A stretch of 64,000 nt of DNA from Tenebrio molitor (GCF_963966145.1 NC_091046.1:7440001-7504000), one strand, 5' to 3'. Positions 34,558 to 46,724 are shown, counted from the stretch's first letter. Numbers and translations are program-made. Notes: generated by a model not told the origin, from the letters alone.

Positions 34558-37500
34558 ATGGCTCCCAAGGAGAGAAGTAAAATAGTGGAATGGTACGACG
34601 GCAAGTCGATTTTCATAACGGGAGGAAGCGGTTTCATGGGAAAGGTCCTTGTTGAGAAACTGTTGTATTCTTGCAGCGGTGTCAAACAGATTTACATTTT
34701 GATACGTGCCAAAAGAGGAAAGGAGCCGCAAACACGCATCCAAGAAATGTGGACGTTGCCGGTAAGTTAGAAAACAAATAAACCATCATTCACTGCTTCT
34801 TCGTGTTAAGTGCAGGATGCATTTCTATTGTGTTACTTTGTGGACATAAAGTGTTATGTTAACAACACGTTCTTTACATTTACTTTTCACGCTTTATATT
34901 GGCATAACTGGCGTAAAAAATCATTGTTATTTCTGCATCTCTTACTGTTTACAATAAAGGGGTGATTGCACATGACACGGTTATTGATCATTTAAATGTT
35001 TAATTAGCTAGAAAAGTTCAAATCATTTTCTTCGTTCAGAAAACCAGAAACACGAGTGTACCGCATTGGTGATCTTTTGTAGAGGGAAAGCTCGTTAAAG
35101 TTGAGAAAGCAGTAAATCTTAGTGTGAAAATTTAAGAGTGCATACGTTAACGAGCAATAAGTCAGAGTTCGTTAAGAAATGAGCAATTCTAACTCGTACG
35201 ACCATCAAGTATTGTTTAACAATTTGCAAAGAAAACAAGAGAGACAGTTCTGGTCATATAAGTACGAGTTGAGAAGTAGTAAAGTTGCGAAAAATAAATT
35301 CTGGTCATTAAAGTCATTTTTTACCACAATGGCAAGTGCTCTATTGTGAAACGGTCATAACAAGTAACACATATGTATCACGTTAATTGTTATGCTCTTC
35401 TTCTCAAATGAATTAATGAAGTGATTATTAAAATATAATTTGGGGCTATAACATAGACTTGATAGTGACATTTTGGAAACTTGAGTTGTGATACAGTTGG
35501 TTGCGAAAAAAACCGTAAATTTGGTTTTGTCCATTTGTCAGTTAATTGTCTAATTATTATTAGACTCTACATATAAAATAATTTTTTAAAATGTCCTAAA
35601 ATTTTGACCATAATTCTAACCTGTCGTAAGAAGGTTTCATACTACGAAAAAATGATAAAAATGTGTCAATTTTATTTTGACAGTTTTTTTGCAACCAACT
35701 GTATCAATCTAAAACTTCAAAATTTTAGATTTATTAAAGTGTCATAGTTTTCGAGGGCTGAAAAAAAATGGGAAATGAAAATTTTCCTAACGTTAATTTG
35801 ATTTTGTCCATTTGTCAATTAATTAACTACTTGACAATACCTATCAAACAATTTTTTTAAATGTCATTGAATTTTGACAGTGGAAAATAATTTGAATTTC
35901 CAAAATAAGCTTCATGAGTTTATCACGAATGCTGTGGAAATTCATCATAGAAATGCTGTTAACAAGATCTTCTGAACGATTCACATTTTGATACCTATAG
36001 ATAAGATCTCTCACACGGCCACGAAAGAGCAATTACCCACAAAATAAAGAAAAATATATGAGCAGCAACACGAGGTATTTGTTAAACGGTACACTTTGAC
36101 AATTGCCTTGATTGGCTGGTTGCACGTTGTCATGGCAACACCTTGTTTATTTTCATTTAGGTCTCTTGCCTTTTCCAATGATTTTCAATTTCTTGGGACA
36201 ATAACAATTTAGTCTTCGAAAATAATGGACTCAAGCGGTGTAAAAATGGATTTTTTATATTTTTTAGATGTTCAATCGGTTGAAAGAATCGCGACCCGAC
36301 GCCATCAACAAGGTAATACCAGTAACGGGTGATCTGAACAGCGAAGGACTGGGACTGAGCCGACAGGACCTGGATTTGCTCGTAAATAACGCCAACGTGG
36401 TGTTCCACTGCGGCGCCACTCTCAAACTGGAAGCCACCCTGAAGGATGCTATCGAGCAGAATACCGCAGGAACTGCACGCGTCATTGACGTTGCAAAACA
36501 AATGAAAAACTTGAATGCGTTTATTTACTTCAGTACTGCATTCTGCTCGGCGGACATTGAGGTCTTCGAGGAAAAGGTAAGTTAGTCCGTTGCATCAATT
36601 AATCACAATGTATTATAATATATAATTTATCAAAGTGCGAGTCGATTAATTATCGACAATTCACAATTATCTTTACCTTGGTTTTATTAAGGTAGCAATT
36701 ATTCTTTACTGTATTTTTTTCGCTGTTATAAACGAACGATAGGTGTTTGGTGTTTGGAGTGCATTAAGGTTCAAAGATTGTGATAAATTATTGTTGTATC
36801 AGAACTTTCAACACTTTCCAAGATAAAAGCAAAAATACGGCGTGATCAAGAATGACTGATCTGTTGGTAACAATGAAATTTGGCAAATTTGAAATTTACC
36901 ACGAAAGGTTCATTTTTGTAATAGCCTAAACATAAGCGACATAACCAAAAATGTTTTTAATGTCGTCTCAAGTTAAAAAATGCGGTAAGTGTCAATTACG
37001 AACAAGTATCAAAGGATAAAAAATACACCGCAATTTTTTATTATAACATTATTTTCGTTGTTTTTTTCCATTCTTTTCTACAGGGTGACTGACGAAAAAC
37101 CTTTGATGTTGTATCTTGCTTATTTTTTATCCGATTTGAATAAATGACACATCAAATGAAATAATTTTGAAAACACTTCAATACCAACTAAATAAAAAAA
37201 ATATATTGCGTCCAGTTTTTGACAGATGAACATCAGCTTCTTTTTTTCAAATAGCACTGTACATTTTTTTTTATTCAGTATTGTAGAGATTTGTCTTCTC
37301 AATATAAAAATGCAAAAAACTATACCCATTCATGAAACAAAAGTCAAGAAATTAAAGAGTAAAGGTACAAAATTTAAAAATCAAGTGACCAAAATTAACA
37401 AGAGAAAAGTTTGTTCTAAATGCTCGAAATGACTAAGTAAGCTCTGAGTATTCATTTGTCGAAACAGTTTGATAATAATAATATTATAATATTGCTGTGG

Positions 37501-40500
37501 AAGAAAATTTCCAAAGACGATTTAGTGTTAACCTGTGGTGTGGCATTTTTGGAGATTTGAATCTATTGGATTTCTTTATATTCATTCGAAACTTTCGAGA
37601 CAATGTTTATTTGACCCCACCAGGTACCCAAAAAGAGTTAAGAAAAAAGATAGTGCGAGTATGTCAGGAAAAACCCCGAAATTTTTTACTGAATGCAAAG
37701 GTGGGCATTTCTAGAAGGTATCGATAGTGTCTGCAACAGTATTGAGGAAATTTTGAGCAACTACCGGGTGATCAAGAAGGACTGTTTAAGTTGGCAGTAC
37801 AATTAAGAACATTTTTTAATTCGGTTATTTATCACACTGCAACTGGATATGTTTTGTTGGTTTATTTGACAAATATCTGATGTAGGTACAGCATTAACAA
37901 CGACAAGCCACCAACAACCGGAAGTTACTCCTGTTATACGATTTAAAATACGATCCAGTGTTACCAACTTAAACAGTCCTTCTTGATCACCCCGTAGAAT
38001 AGATTTTGTATTGTTTACAAATTTGAGTACTTGATTTTTGATTTTCAATTTTTTTCATTTAAAATACATTTTTTGTTTTTTCTTTTAATGTAGGAATATT
38101 CAGAAGAAAATTCTTTATAAGAACGAATAAAAAAATATATAGAGTGTAATTTGAAAAAAAAGTTGGCTATCGTCTGTCAAAAAATAGATGTCGAAAAAAA
38201 TATCGAATAGGATAATAATGAAGTGTTTTTCGAACTATTTCATTTGATGTGTCATTTATTCAAATCGGATAAAGAATAAGTAAGATACAGCGTCAAAGGT
38301 TTTTCGTCAGTCACCCTGTATTTATTATACCGTGCGATCAACAATTACTTACATAAGGGGCGGCTATGACTTTGACAGTGTTAGATATTTCGTATTTTTG
38401 CGAACTCAGCTAATAAATGTCAAACAACTGTCATTGTTCCACGAATTTTGGGAGGCACCCTGTATATTATATGTAATTATTATATTATCTACATCTTTAT
38501 TTAGTAAAAACTAAATGGATAAAAGTAATTAAACATCACATTTGAACATATTTTTTGATAATATAAAATATCTAAACTCTGTTAAATAATATTTAACGTT
38601 ACGTACGTTACGTAAAAGAACATGTATTTCAACTTTCAATAATAAAAAAGAAGAAATTATTTGGCTCAAATGTTTCAAGCAACTTTTAAAAGTAACTTGG
38701 TGAATAACTATTGACTTTACATGTTAATGTACAAAGAATTAAAAAAAAAACTGTGCTTTTATTAATAATCGTAAAGATTGTTTAGCATTTACAATGATTT
38801 AAAAACTCAAGCACATCACATTAAAAAACTTTTCACACATTAAGTTTCTCGAATAAATGCATCGGTAAAAAAACAACAAAATTTTTTCATCAGTCTTTAA
38901 AAATAAACCCCAAAATATTTGGATTAAATTGATTTTCTTCAGGTTGTTTAAAGTCAACAATCAACGGTTTAATTTCTAAATCGATAAATTATAACTCAAG
39001 TTTATCGTTACTCCTGTCTCGATAAATGTTCCGAAAGGTGTAGGAAAGTTCGTGCCTAATTTACAACAAAGGTGATTAGTACCGTACAATGACCTTAAAA
39101 TTTATTATGAATGTCCGACCGCAGCGAAAATCGGTAAAAATAATAAAATAATGTAACTGCAACTCGTAACTATTAATGGGAGTTGTCATATTAATATAAT
39201 GATACACAATTGCTCAATTAGCGCACTCGTTTTGGTCGAGAACTTGTTAAAGGGAGTTGCAACACACCTGGAATTGCACAAGGAACATGACCCAAAAACT
39301 CGTAGAAGGTCAAAAAATACAAATTCCAATTGTATTTAATATAGGTACTGGAATTATTTTGAAAAATTAAGCCAGTCAAGTGTCCACATTTTTATTTTCG
39401 AGCAAATGAATATATTTTTTCCTTTGATTGTGCAATAAACGCTTCTGAAACGATTAATTAATAATTAATTGTCATACATTTAAGTACAATTATTGGAGCG
39501 GTGATATCGCTTCAGTCTTTGAACAAATCAATTTGTTACCTATTAATAGAAAAGCGTCTAATTAAAGATAATCACACTAAAGTAACACAAACAGGCGAAC
39601 TGCAAGTGATGTTTGTATTGTTTTTAAAATATTGTCAATAACAGAGGCGGTGAATAACCCACAAATTTGCCTACTCAGAGTTCAAACAGTTTCCTCACGG
39701 CAATTTACACAATATTTGCCAAAAATAATGCAATAACATGTTGCAGTTTACATATTTTTTCTACGATCGTGCAAAAAGTGAGTGTTCATTGCATTGTTTT
39801 CAGTGGAAAAAGTGCCTTTTAATTGCACTAGTGGAATAATAGTAGTTTATTTAATGAGTTCGTGCGTAAATTGGGCCTTATTTGGCACGCGTGGGCCAAA
39901 ACGTGTGCCAAAAAAGGCCCAATTTACACACGAACGAGTTGAATACGTTTTTTTTTGTTCGACGAGCCCCTTAAAGGTTCCAAATCGCTTAAAATCTTTA
40001 AAATTGGCTTGACGTTTCGTTTTGACAAGTTGTGACATTTATCAAAATAAGTTCACACAGGAGAAAATTCTCAAATTCTGACAATGTCGAACAAAAAAAT
40101 CTTTATTGCACGCATCTGTCAACAGTCTCTCTACGATCGTGCAAAAAGTGAGTGTTCATTGCATTTTTCACACACCACGCACAGGACTGAACTGTTGTTT
40201 ATCGTTGTTTTTTTCTCGTTGCTATATGTAGTTGTGGCTCGCCAGTAACACGGCTATCTTTTAATTTAAAGCAGTAATAAGTAGAGAAGCTCTTCCTCTG
40301 CTTCAGTGTAATAGTGAAAAAAATAGTGGGCCAGTTTAAAACGCGAGTGAAACGAGCGTTTTAAAGGCCCACGAGTGCCAAAAAAGCCCACTTTACACAG
40401 GAACGAGTTGAATGCGTTTTTTTGTTCGATCGTAGAAAAAATGTTGTATGAAACATAAATAACTATTAAATGAGTATCTTTTATTTCCATTATATTTAAG

Positions 40501-42704
40501 TAAAACTGCCACTTACAAAAATTACAGACGAGTTTCTTTTTATAAAAACTGGATTGTTGCATTCGTACTTTTTTCATACTCTTTTAAAAGTGCCAAATTG
40601 AAAAAAAATCATCGTTGACTGCAATTGATTCAAATTATAAGTTGTTTAAATAAATAAATCATTCCAATGCAAAGTCTGGTATTATAAAAGCTTCCAGGAA
40701 ATCTTTGCAGTCGTTATAAATCTACGTTATAAATATAACCTCACAAAATTGATGTCTTGCAAGTTAGAAACTTAGCTAATGCATATCCTTATCAAACATG
40801 ATTTGCTTTTTATTCTGTCAGCCTTTATATCATTATACTATTATCGAAATTTTTGAGTTGATCAGCGCTGCAGTGGCCTAGAAAATCACCAGACCTGAAC
40901 CGATGAACTACCTACCCTACACCCTACGGTCAATGAGAGCAGAGCTGATGCTAAACCTCATAAAGCTCTGCACTCGCTTCTCTCTGTGATAAAAAAAAAT
41001 CATTAAACTGTTTTCCTTAGGACTTGATAAATGTCATCATACGAAAGGTCTGCTGCTTTGGATGTTCTTCAAACAGGCAAGAAATAGTTATTTTCATACC
41101 TATGAGTAGCGCTGTCAGATTACTTTCAGGTATGAGGCCGAAATTTGAAACACGAGGCGGTAGCCGAGTGTTGCAAAACAGGTCGAATACCTGAAAAGTG
41201 ACAGCGCACGAATACTGAATAACGTCTTACATTTCAGCGAATTTTTTGCGCACACTGTTACGTAACTGACAAGTACAAATTTTGAAAAACGGAATCACTT
41301 TATTTTTTCTTTTACTAGGATCGAAACACCTTAAAATCAGATAATCAAATCACACGCCCCCTTTGCCAAAATTCTCATTTTAAAATTTAGAATAACACCC
41401 AGGGAACGTTACAGAGCGCATAAGAATGAAAATCCTATTCGCTAGGTCTACGACTGCCGTGACAACCCCCGCGACGTCATAGAGGTGGCAAAATGGATGA
41501 AAGACGACGCCTTGCAGATGGCAACCCCATCCATCATCGCCCCCCATCCCAACACCTACACCTACAGCAAAAGACTCGCCGAAAAACTTGTAGCGGACGA
41601 GTTGGTGAACATGCCCGTGTGCATAGTGCGCCCCTCTGTGGGTACGACTCGGTCAAACAGCAAAAATAAATTTTCTGCTACTGTGTTGAATTTTAGTGGT
41701 TCCCGCCATGAAGGAGCCGCTCCCGGGATGGGTGGACAGTCTGAACGGGCCGATGGGGCTGTTGGTGGGAGCCGGCAAAGGAGTGATAAGGTCGATGCTC
41801 GCCAAGGGGGAGAATAAAGCGCAATTAGTACCGGTCGATATCGCAATCAACGCCACTATAGTCATCGCCCAGAGGATCGGTTCCAAAAAAGAGAAGTCAG
41901 TGGCGTAAAAGGAAAAAATGCCGAGTGAACGGTGTGGTTTCAGGATGAAAGAGGTGCCCGTGTACAATTTGACGCAAGACGAGGTGTTGCCAATCACAAT
42001 GGGGGAGATTTTAGACAGGGGCAGGCGAATAGTGTACGAGAACCCATTCGAGATGCAGATCTGGTACCCCGATGGGGACATCAGATCGTCGCGGCTAATC
42101 CACGAAATCTACTGCATATTTTTGCACTGGCTCCCGGCTTACTTCATCGACTTTTTGTTGTTCATTTTTAGGTACCAAAGATTGTAAGTTATTTGACTTT
42201 TCTCCAAATTTAAAATAAATGTGATTGGGATTTCAGTATGGTGAGATTGCAAAGAAAAATCCACGACGGTTTGGGACTTCTGCAGTTCTTCACTGTGCGC
42301 CAGTGGATATTCAAAAGTTCCAATTTTCTTAATTTGACAAACGACATGACGGAAGAAGAGAAAAACATATTCTGTATGGATTTCTTGGCGGTGTCGGCAG
42401 AAGAGTACTTGACGGTCTCGATCCTCGGTGCGCGCCAGTATTTGATGAAAGAAGATCTATCAACAATACCGCGGTGCAGAACTAAACAAAAAATGTAAGT
42501 GTACGGGTTCTTCCGATCGATGCTTCCATCATTGGTTTTCGCTCTTTCAGTTTGTACGTCCTTCATAAATTTTGCGTTTATGGCTTCTACCTTCTTATTC
42601 TGTGGGGGTTAGTGTCACTATTACCGAAAATAAAGTTGATGTTTGATGTGGTCGGAAATTATGCCAACAAACTACCAGTGGTTGGTACACTCATCACAAA
42701 ATAA
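34558..42704 (+). CDS. Fatty acyl-CoA reductase (alcohol-forming)
   Basis: Reduces long-chain fatty acyl-CoA to fatty alcohol with NADPH; in insects these enzymes feed wax, cuticular-hydrocarbon and pheromone pathways. Seven exons: 34558-34761, 36268-36576, 41446-41641, 41697-41895, 41944-42183, 42237-42494 and 42551-42704, giving 519 residues, a normal length. Residues 16-28 contain the NADPH-binding TGGSGFMG. The extended-SDR active site is Y209-T-Y-S-K213, after FIYFSTAFCS in exon 2. VRPSV/VVPAMKEPLPGWVD is the highly conserved family block, which confirms the exon 3/4 joint. The FAR_C part follows. Two hydrophobic stretches (about 353-378 and 470-495) suggest membrane association. Insects have many paralogues, so no specific symbol is given. 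Intron 2 is 4.9 kb and carries at least five repeats; the other downstream introns are only about 50 bp. An upstream non-coding exon is possible. Confidence 0.93.
35494..35701. mobile_element. MITE, CAGTTGGTTG family, copy 2 (reductase intron 1)
   Basis: 208-bp uninterrupted copy: CAGTTGGTTGCGAAAAAAAC at the left, TTTTTTTGCAACCAACTG at the right, TA on both sides. A weaker related segment follows at about 35760-35890 (TTGATTTTGTCCATTTGTCA). Confidence 0.82.
37081..38318 (+). mobile_element. Decayed Tc1/mariner-type transposon with a nested MITE (reductase intron 2)
   Basis: 1,238-bp element with TIRs of about 85 bp (left CAGGGTGACTGACGAAAAAC, right GTTTTTCGTCAGTCACCCTG) and TA flanks. At 37497-37727 a plus-strand frame reads LNLLDFFIF, then TQKELRKKIVRVCQEKPRNF, resembling the C-terminal end of Tc1/mariner-family transposases after the last catalytic residue (typically DLNPLDFFLW ... 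LR-RI---C). The rest of the gene is lost. A CCGGGTGATCAAG MITE is inserted at 37764-37994. Confidence 0.7.
37764..37994. mobile_element. MITE, CCGGGTGATCAAGAAGG family, copy 2 (nested)
   Basis: 231 bp, the same length as the copy at 22388-22618 but in reverse orientation and with few differences; TA flanks at 37762-37763 and 37995-37996. The closeness of the copies suggests recent activity. Confidence 0.88.
38330..38440. mobile_element. Truncated CCGTGCGATCAACAATTA MITE, copy 2
   Basis: About 110 bp match the left end of the element at 13711 (CCGTGCGATCAACAATTACT, then GGGGCGGCTATGACTTTGAC). The right half is missing and the sequence passes into GGGAGGCACCCTGTATA. Confidence 0.75.
39834..40100 (-). 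repeat. ACTCGTT hairpin repeat, copy 4 (reductase intron 2)
   Basis: Reverse-oriented copy, ending in TGACAATGTCGAACAAAAAA. Stem arms CGTAAATTGGGCC and GGCCCAATTTACAC: both arms carry GGCC where copy 2 has GGC-TTT/AAA-GCC, so the stem stays paired. A 37-bp direct repeat (CTACGATCGTGCAAAAAGTG...) lies just outside on each side (39760 and 40130). Confidence 0.72.
40326..40435 (-). repeat. ACTCGTT hairpin repeat, copy 5 (partial)
   Basis: Contains only the loop and right stem: TGGGCCAGTTTAAAACGCGA, GAGCGTTTTAAAGGCCCACG, then GCCAAAAAAGCCCACTTTAC and GAACGAGTTGAATGCG. The remainder is absent. Confidence 0.6.
40862..40960 (+). pseudogene. Tiny transposase DDE-domain remnant
   Basis: From 40868 the frame reads LQWPRKSPDLN followed by a stop; W-P--SPDLNPI is the hallmark block of Tc1/mariner DDE transposases. 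A one-base loss in the following CCG would explain the stop. Only this short piece is left, inside reductase intron 2. Confidence 0.55.
41108..41212. repeat. Small palindromic repeat (reductase intron 2)
   Basis: GCGCTGTCAGATTACTTTCA with AGGTAT is mirrored by ATACCTGAAAAGTGACAGCGC. About 105 bp, centred on CACGAGGCGGTAGCCGAGTG. Non-coding hairpin. Confidence 0.6.
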
Positions 42705-43597
42705 ACGAAGAGAAGCAGCAATAGAGATGGGTGGAACTACATTCAAGTCAGTTATAAATGAATTAATTAGAAACGCCAGTATCAGTATCATGGGTACTCT
42801 GCACAGATACGTCAATATTTTTTCTGATGCTGTTAAAATACACAGAAAACAAAAATCTAAATATTGTATGTTATTTTGGGCAAATAAAACTTCTTTTTGT
42901 TGGAGTTTGTCAATTGCAAATTGTCCTGTAATTTCAAATATTTGGTTTTTTGCATTTTTGTTTTACAGGTGTCGTTAAAAATTAGATGGTGATGTATTTA
43001 CTTATGTAGTTACTTATATTTATTTTTACGTTTGTTGAAATAAATACTCAAAAAAGCTATATTTATTTTCTTAACCCGATGAAAAAGTTTTCGATTATTT
43101 GTCATGACATGAAATGGCTAGACACCGTGAAGTAAAAATTACAAATAACGTTAAGAAGCAAAGTGACGCTTCTTTAGTTTTGGATTCTTTGAGAACTTCC
43201 AGTACTCAATAGCGGTCACCCCTGGAGGTGCAGAATGGAGAACAGTAGACAAGCTTGTTAAATAAACTGCAATTACGAGTACATAAGAGATTTTTTCTAT
43301 TCGTCCAACTGCTCCACGTCGCTAGATTTGTTTCTTGACGTGGTGCCACTAAAGGGTTAAAATATGAATACCTATGAATTTTTAGGGTCAAGTGATTAGT
43401 TTATGACATTTTTCGGTCTCTTTTTACGCAATTCGAGGCAATAATTGAAAATTGTGTAACCGCTTGTTTGCTAACGCAAGTAATTATACGAGTATAAGCA
43501 ATTTGCACTTACCTAACTAATTAACATTCATTTTGAATCAACAATCATCAATCGTTACATATTACAAAATCATGGTACAGTTCATTTCAAAATTATC
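42705..43597. other. 3' flank of the acyl-CoA reductase
   Basis: 3' UTR with possible AATAAA signals near 43038; no further exon recognised. Confidence 0.45.
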
Positions 43598-43893
43598 GAG
43601 TACACCTCAAAAATCAAGAAGTCGATTTATTACAGTTTCTTCCACATGTAAAGATGCCTTTTTGAAATTTAAACGTCATGTTTTTTATATGGTTAAGTAA
43701 GTTTGACAACATAAAATGTCCCTGATAGCCCAATACTGGGCTACCCTCCGAATCGACCACCCTTCTTCTAATTTGGAAAGAATTAGCACTTTCGCGTTTT
43801 CGGTTAGATTAGGCATTTTGTTTGTCAAAATTGACATTGATCGTTGACAAAAAATGTAAGTGCATTTTACACTGTAGAAAATTAGGTGTACTC
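43598..43893. mobile_element. MITE, GAGTACACCT family, copy 2
   Basis: 296-bp element with the same ends as 10583-10750 (GAGTACACCTCAAAAATC and TTAGGTGTACTC) and shared inner words GTCGATTTATTA and CCACATGTAAA. It carries extra central sequence missing from copy 1. Confidence 0.75.
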
Positions 43894-44433
43894 TATAATT
43901 TTAAAATTAACTGTACATATAGGCAAAAATATTGTGTTAAAAATCGCATTCATGAATCTACTATCCAATGAGAAAGCTGCGTTTATTGTTATAACCATGA
44001 ATAGGTACATAAAATATTTCCGGAAAGAATTTTGACAACTCCAGGTGGAAAGAAAAATATTTCCAGTAGTTATAACAAAAATAGCAAAATTTTTATTCGA
44101 ATTACTACATTTTTATAAATAAAAGTTCAATCTGTTGAGGAGATAAAATTCTACAGTCTTGATATGTATTTTTAAAAGACTTTAGATACATTTTTTGTCC
44201 TTCACTGATGGTTAATTTATTCATGCGATTTTCTTGCCGAATATCCCTCTGCATACATAGATTCGTATCCTGAAAATTTTATTTTGTGCATTGCTGACAA
44301 AGCAATCGCCCTCGTCTGATTGATAACTTTGTCAGCAATGCACTCAAAAAAAAAAATTCGGCATCGGGATATTATAAGTGAAAATCACACACCTGAAGTA
44401 TAGACGAGCGGATAACCACTAAAATCGTTCACC
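43894..44433. other. Gene-free stretch
   Basis: Contains a short hairpin at about 44288-44343 (GTGCATTGCTGACAAAG / CTTTGTCAGCAATGCAC). Otherwise nothing recognised. Confidence 0.45.
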
Positions 44434-45708
44434 AACCCAATCTTCGCGTAGAACTAAATGAGTGATACCTCAAAATGTTCGTCTTGAAGTGCTTAATATA
44501 TATCCAAAGTTACGACATCGGCCATTGGTCCTGACAAAAGTTATTGGTAGTAAACGAAAAAAAATATATTTTTTTTCTAAAAAGTTTAATTAATTACCTA
44601 CCTCGCTCTCGCTACAGTTATTGAGATGTTTTTAACACTATTATTTAGTATAGAATGTCTACTTTCCAACGATATACAAAAATGTATGTTAATTCAATTC
44701 TAATCGACTCTAATTAATTATAATAAAGACAGGGAGTATGTCGCATAAAATCGATTCAGTTAAAGTGCACTATTTTTGTTTAATAACTTTTTTATAAGAT
44801 CGAAATCTGCAAATCGGTACACGTGACAAGAAGCAGAATTTTATAAGGAATATTTCATTCGCTTATGTTATCTACTTATTTTGATAAATAAAGACAGGGG
44901 AGCGAAAAAACGGAAGCAACTACACTGGACTCCGCATGTATACCCCTCACCGCACTACCCGCGTTGAAGCCCACATTGTTTAGGAATTACTTGTAGGGCG
45001 TGGATTCTTTTATTATTCTTTTGAAAAGACATTTTATTTTTCAATTTTAGCATTTGATGAAACTTGTAATATACCTATAGTTTTTTTTTGTTTAGTTTGT
45101 GCAACATACATTTAATCCCTTCTTTGACACACAGACATTTTGAAGAATCGCATTTTTTTTTTCAGTGCAGAGCAAATCTAGGAGTTCTCTCAAATCATAG
45201 GGAAATGGTGCTTGAGTCGCAGTAATCGGTGAAAGTATTCCGTTTTTAATGTCCCATCCATATTGAAAAACATCTAATTTGTCGACCATAAAAACGTGAC
45301 TGTTGATCCATAGGTAACACTGATAATAAGATCTACATAAAAAAATGTAAATTGTAAGAATACTTTAGAAAATCTAATAGAGAATTCAACGAACGTGTCA
45401 AGAACCAATGAACGTTAAGAACTGGACTGAATAACAGCCAATTACGAGCGAGCTTTTTTGATTATTCTGTAGGTACAAAATAAATAGGCGATTATTCTGC
45501 ATCTAACTCTTCAATTGTCACCGAATCAACAAATTCGCTTTTGACAGTTTAAATTTGTTATTATAAAAATTGCAAAAATGGAAGCAAATAGATGGTACTG
45601 CTAATACGTAATGTTATAAATACCTATATATGTTAATGTTGATAAATACCGTTTCGTAAATGTCTGTGGTTCTGGTTTGTTAAATTCTCATGTAAAATAC
45701 AACTCTTG

Positions 45709-45862
45709 ACATGGACATGTGCGGATTATATTTCGACTGAATTTTACGAGTTGCTATGATTTTGGAAATATAACGAGTGCGAAGCGAAGCGTAGCACGAG
45801 TTGTATCTCCAAATATCATAGCAACTCGTAAAATTCAGTCGAAATATAATCGGCAATGTCCA
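45709..45862. repeat. Long hairpin inside the large TIR element
   Basis: GACATGGACAT, ATTATATTTCGACTGAATTT and ACGAGTTGCTATGAT are mirrored by ATCATAGCAACTCGT, AAATTCAGTCGAAATATAAT and ATGTCCATGTC around a loop with GTGCGAAGCGAAGCGTAGCA. Repeated exactly at 47462-47615 because of the duplicated assembly. Confidence 0.8.
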
Positions 45863-46524
45863 TGTCACTCGTTATATTACTACTGATAATACCTTAAAAT
45901 ATGTTGATAAAATGCAATTCACTAGCTGGTTTTTTGGTATTCATAGTTAATTTTATTCTACTTTTGTCAATTGAATCTTTTGTTTTCGCAATCATATAAT
46001 TTATTTATGAATTTTCTCACCAGTTGTAAAGAATCATCAACAGAACATTTTCCAAACTCAGATAAGTTACATTTTTCTGACTATTCCATTCACCTGTCAT
46101 TTGTTAAAAATGGACCAATAAAAACACAATTTTACACATTTGTTACAATGGTTTCAAAAAATTGGACCGAATATTCCCACTCGTGGAAATTGTATCGGTA
46201 ATACCACTAGTGATCGCAGCGATAATTTTTAACAAATGAATGCAGCCTTGAGAATTGCTTCCAAATGGACTCACGTGTCTTTTTTGTGTTGTTGGAAACA
46301 TTTTCTTCGATTTCTGCGTTAATTTCTTCTTCCGATTTGCTGCCAAATTGGTTCATGGACTAGTCTTCCGAATAAAACTCGTAGTCCAAATTATGTAGAC
46401 TATTTTTCAAACTGGTTTCACTCATTCAATTGTTTTTGCGAATCTCACTCGTGCTGACGCACTCGTGGATTCATTCCCAAGCACAATTGAACCCACGCCC
46501 TACAAGTAATTCCTAAACAATGTG

Positions 46525-46724
46525 NNNNNNNNNNNNNNNNNNNNNNNNNNNNNNNNNNNNNNNNNNNNNNNNNNNNNNNNNNNNNNNNNNNNNNNNNNNN
46601 NNNNNNNNNNNNNNNNNNNNNNNNNNNNNNNNNNNNNNNNNNNNNNNNNNNNNNNNNNNNNNNNNNNNNNNNNNNNNNNNNNNNNNNNNNNNNNNNNNNN
46701 NNNNNNNNNNNNNNNNNNNNNNNN
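46525..46724. other. Assembly gap (200 N)
   Basis: Exactly 200 undetermined bases, a conventional placeholder length rather than a measured distance. Any ORF reported through it is meaningless. Confidence 0.98.

Noticed and set aside
34128..34580. 150-codon ORF upstream of the reductase
   Set aside because: No recognisable domain; it overlaps the reductase start in another frame and probably lies in its 5' region.
36577..41445. An additional gene inside reductase intron 2
   Set aside because: All ORFs there belong to transposon remnants or repeats, and exons 2 and 3 of the reductase join in phase across it.
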